Assembly (NCBI GenBank): GCA_964036045.1
Contig: OZ038384.1
Span: forward strand, 56,827,355-56,891,354
Origin: Eutreptiella sp. 'Long Island Sound 2002'
Lineage: Eukaryota; Euglenozoa; Euglenophyceae; Eutreptiales; Eutreptiaceae
Direction of reading: 5' to 3'
Length of the DNA: 64,000 bases
The notes beneath the pieces were generated by a model that saw only the letters and a list, made by a program, of their open reading frames with translations, ran no database searches and was not told where the DNA came from. Of this stretch, positions 62,901 to 64,000 are shown piece after piece. The translations under genes and the position numbers were made by a program. Each line of letters begins with the position of its first letter. Position 1 is the first letter of the stretch.

Positions 62901-64000
62901 ACATGCATGAGTTCTGGCGGGGCTTCGGTACATGCATGAGGTATGGCGGTGCTTCGGCACATGCATGAGGTATGGCGGGGCTTCGGTACATGCATGAGGG
63001 ATGGCGGGGCTCCGGTACATGCATGAGGTATGGCGGGGCGTTGGTACATGCATGAGGTATCGCGGGGCTTTGGTACATGCATGAGGTGTGGCGGGGCTTC
63101 GGTACATGCATGAGGCATGGCGGGGCTTTGGTACATGCCTGCGGTATGGCGGGGCTTTGGTACATGCATGAGGTATCGCGGGGCTTCGGTACATACATGA
63201 CTTATGGCGGGGCTTTGGTACATGCATGAGGTATGGAGGGGCTTCGGTACATGCATGAGGTATGGCGGGGCCTTGGTACATGCCTGCGGTATGGCGGGGC
63301 TTCGGTACATGCATGAGGGATGGCGGCGCCTTGGTACATGCATGAGGTATTGCAGGGCTTCGGTACATGCATGATGTATGGCGGGGCTTCGGTACATGCA
63401 TGTGGTATGGCGGGGCCTTGGTATATGCATGAGGGATGGCGGGGCTTCGGTACATGCATGAGGTATGGCGGGGCTTTGGTACATGCATGAAGTATGGCGG
63501 GGCTTTGGTACATGCATGAGGTATGGCGGGGCTTCGGAACATGCATGACTTATGGCGGCGCTTTGGTACATGCATGAGGTATGGCGGGGCTTTGGTACAT
63601 GCGTGAGGTATGGCGGGGCTTTGGTACATGCATGAGGTATGGCGGGGCTTCGGTACATGCATGAGGTATGGTGGGGCTTTGGTACATGCATGAGGGAAGG
63701 CGGGGCTTTGGTACATGCATGAGGTGTGGCGGTGCTTCGGTACATGTAGGAGGTATGGCGGGGCGTTGGTACATGCATGAGGTATGGCGGGGCTTTGGTA
63801 CATGCATGAGAGAAGGCGGGGCTTTGGTACCTGCATGAGGTATCGCGGGGCTTCGGTACATGCATGAGGTATGGCGAGCTTTGGTACATGCATGAGGTGT
63901 GGCGGGGCCTTGGTACATGCATGAGGTATGGCGGGGCTTTGGTACATGCATGAGGTATGGCGGGGCTTTGGTACATGCATGAGGTATGGCGGGTTCTTGG

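Larger units (their letters stand above)
52330..64000. repeat. 29-bp satellite array B (about 402 tandem units)
   Basis: This is the same unit and the same G-rich + orientation as array A, resuming at unit position 15 and running off the right end of the window. The variant mix differs: GACTTATGG units, 1-bp-long units (for example GTATCCGCGGGG near 53,115 and GGCGGGGGC near 53,990) and CATTGG-ended units are more frequent. No gene or other element is visible. The difference in variants fits either long separation within one array or joining of two distant parts of it. Confidence 0.99.

Noticed and set aside
1-64000. Telomeric repeat array
   Set aside because: The unit has no TTAGGG-like or other short G/T telomere motif, and the 29-bp unit with CATGCATG does not resemble known telomere repeats. 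A subtelomeric position remains possible but untested.

Overview
ORGANISM AND SETTING. The window is eukaryotic. About 58.5 kb of its 64 kb is one head-to-tail array of a 29-bp unit, interrupted by a single non-LTR (LINE-type) retrotransposon with a poly(A) tail and an endonuclease–reverse transcriptase–RNase H polyprotein read with the standard code. I cannot name the species or lineage. No cellular host gene, tRNA, rRNA, prokaryotic operon or CRISPR array is visible. A run of exactly 200 N looks like a fixed-size scaffolding placeholder in a long-read assembly. LAYOUT. (1) 1-46,879: satellite array A, about 1,616 units, G-rich strand on +, in strict 29-bp register. Point variants and rare 1-bp deletions mark nested internal duplications, with copy-to-copy shifts I measured at 348, 521, 695, 754, 2,522/2,493, 5,771/5,829 and 6,175 bp. 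(2) 46,880-52,129: the retrotransposon on the - strand. From its 3' end it has a 15-nt poly(A), about 1.39 kb of 3' untranslated region, the RNase H plus Cys/His-rich C-terminus (48,286-49,356), the reverse transcriptase (49,357-51,081) and the AP-type endonuclease (51,044-52,129, cut by the gap). Only two coding lesions are seen: a one-base frame change beside an A8 run between endonuclease and RT, and a single in-frame TAG between RT and RNase H. (3) 52,130-52,329: 200 N, so the 5' end of the element, any ORF1 and any target-site duplication are not visible. (4) 52,330-64,000: satellite array B, same unit and orientation, with a 1,393-bp internal duplication and a distinct unit subfamily at 58.1-59.5 kb. 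HOW IT FITS TOGETHER. The retrotransposon inserted into a pre-existing satellite: array lies on both sides in the same orientation, and the poly(A) joins the array directly at a unit boundary. The very long open frames on the - strand of the array (up to 3,400 codons) follow from the repeat. Its length is 2 modulo 3 and its C-rich strand has no stop in any frame, so all three frames spell the same 29-residue periodic peptide. Stop-creating unit variants have been copied freely along the array, which argues strongly against a selected protein. I therefore annotate no protein genes in the array. The most notable aspects are the scale and internal duplication history of the satellite, its frame-independent openness, its extreme strand asymmetry (12 G to 4 C per unit), and the nearly intact LINE inside it.
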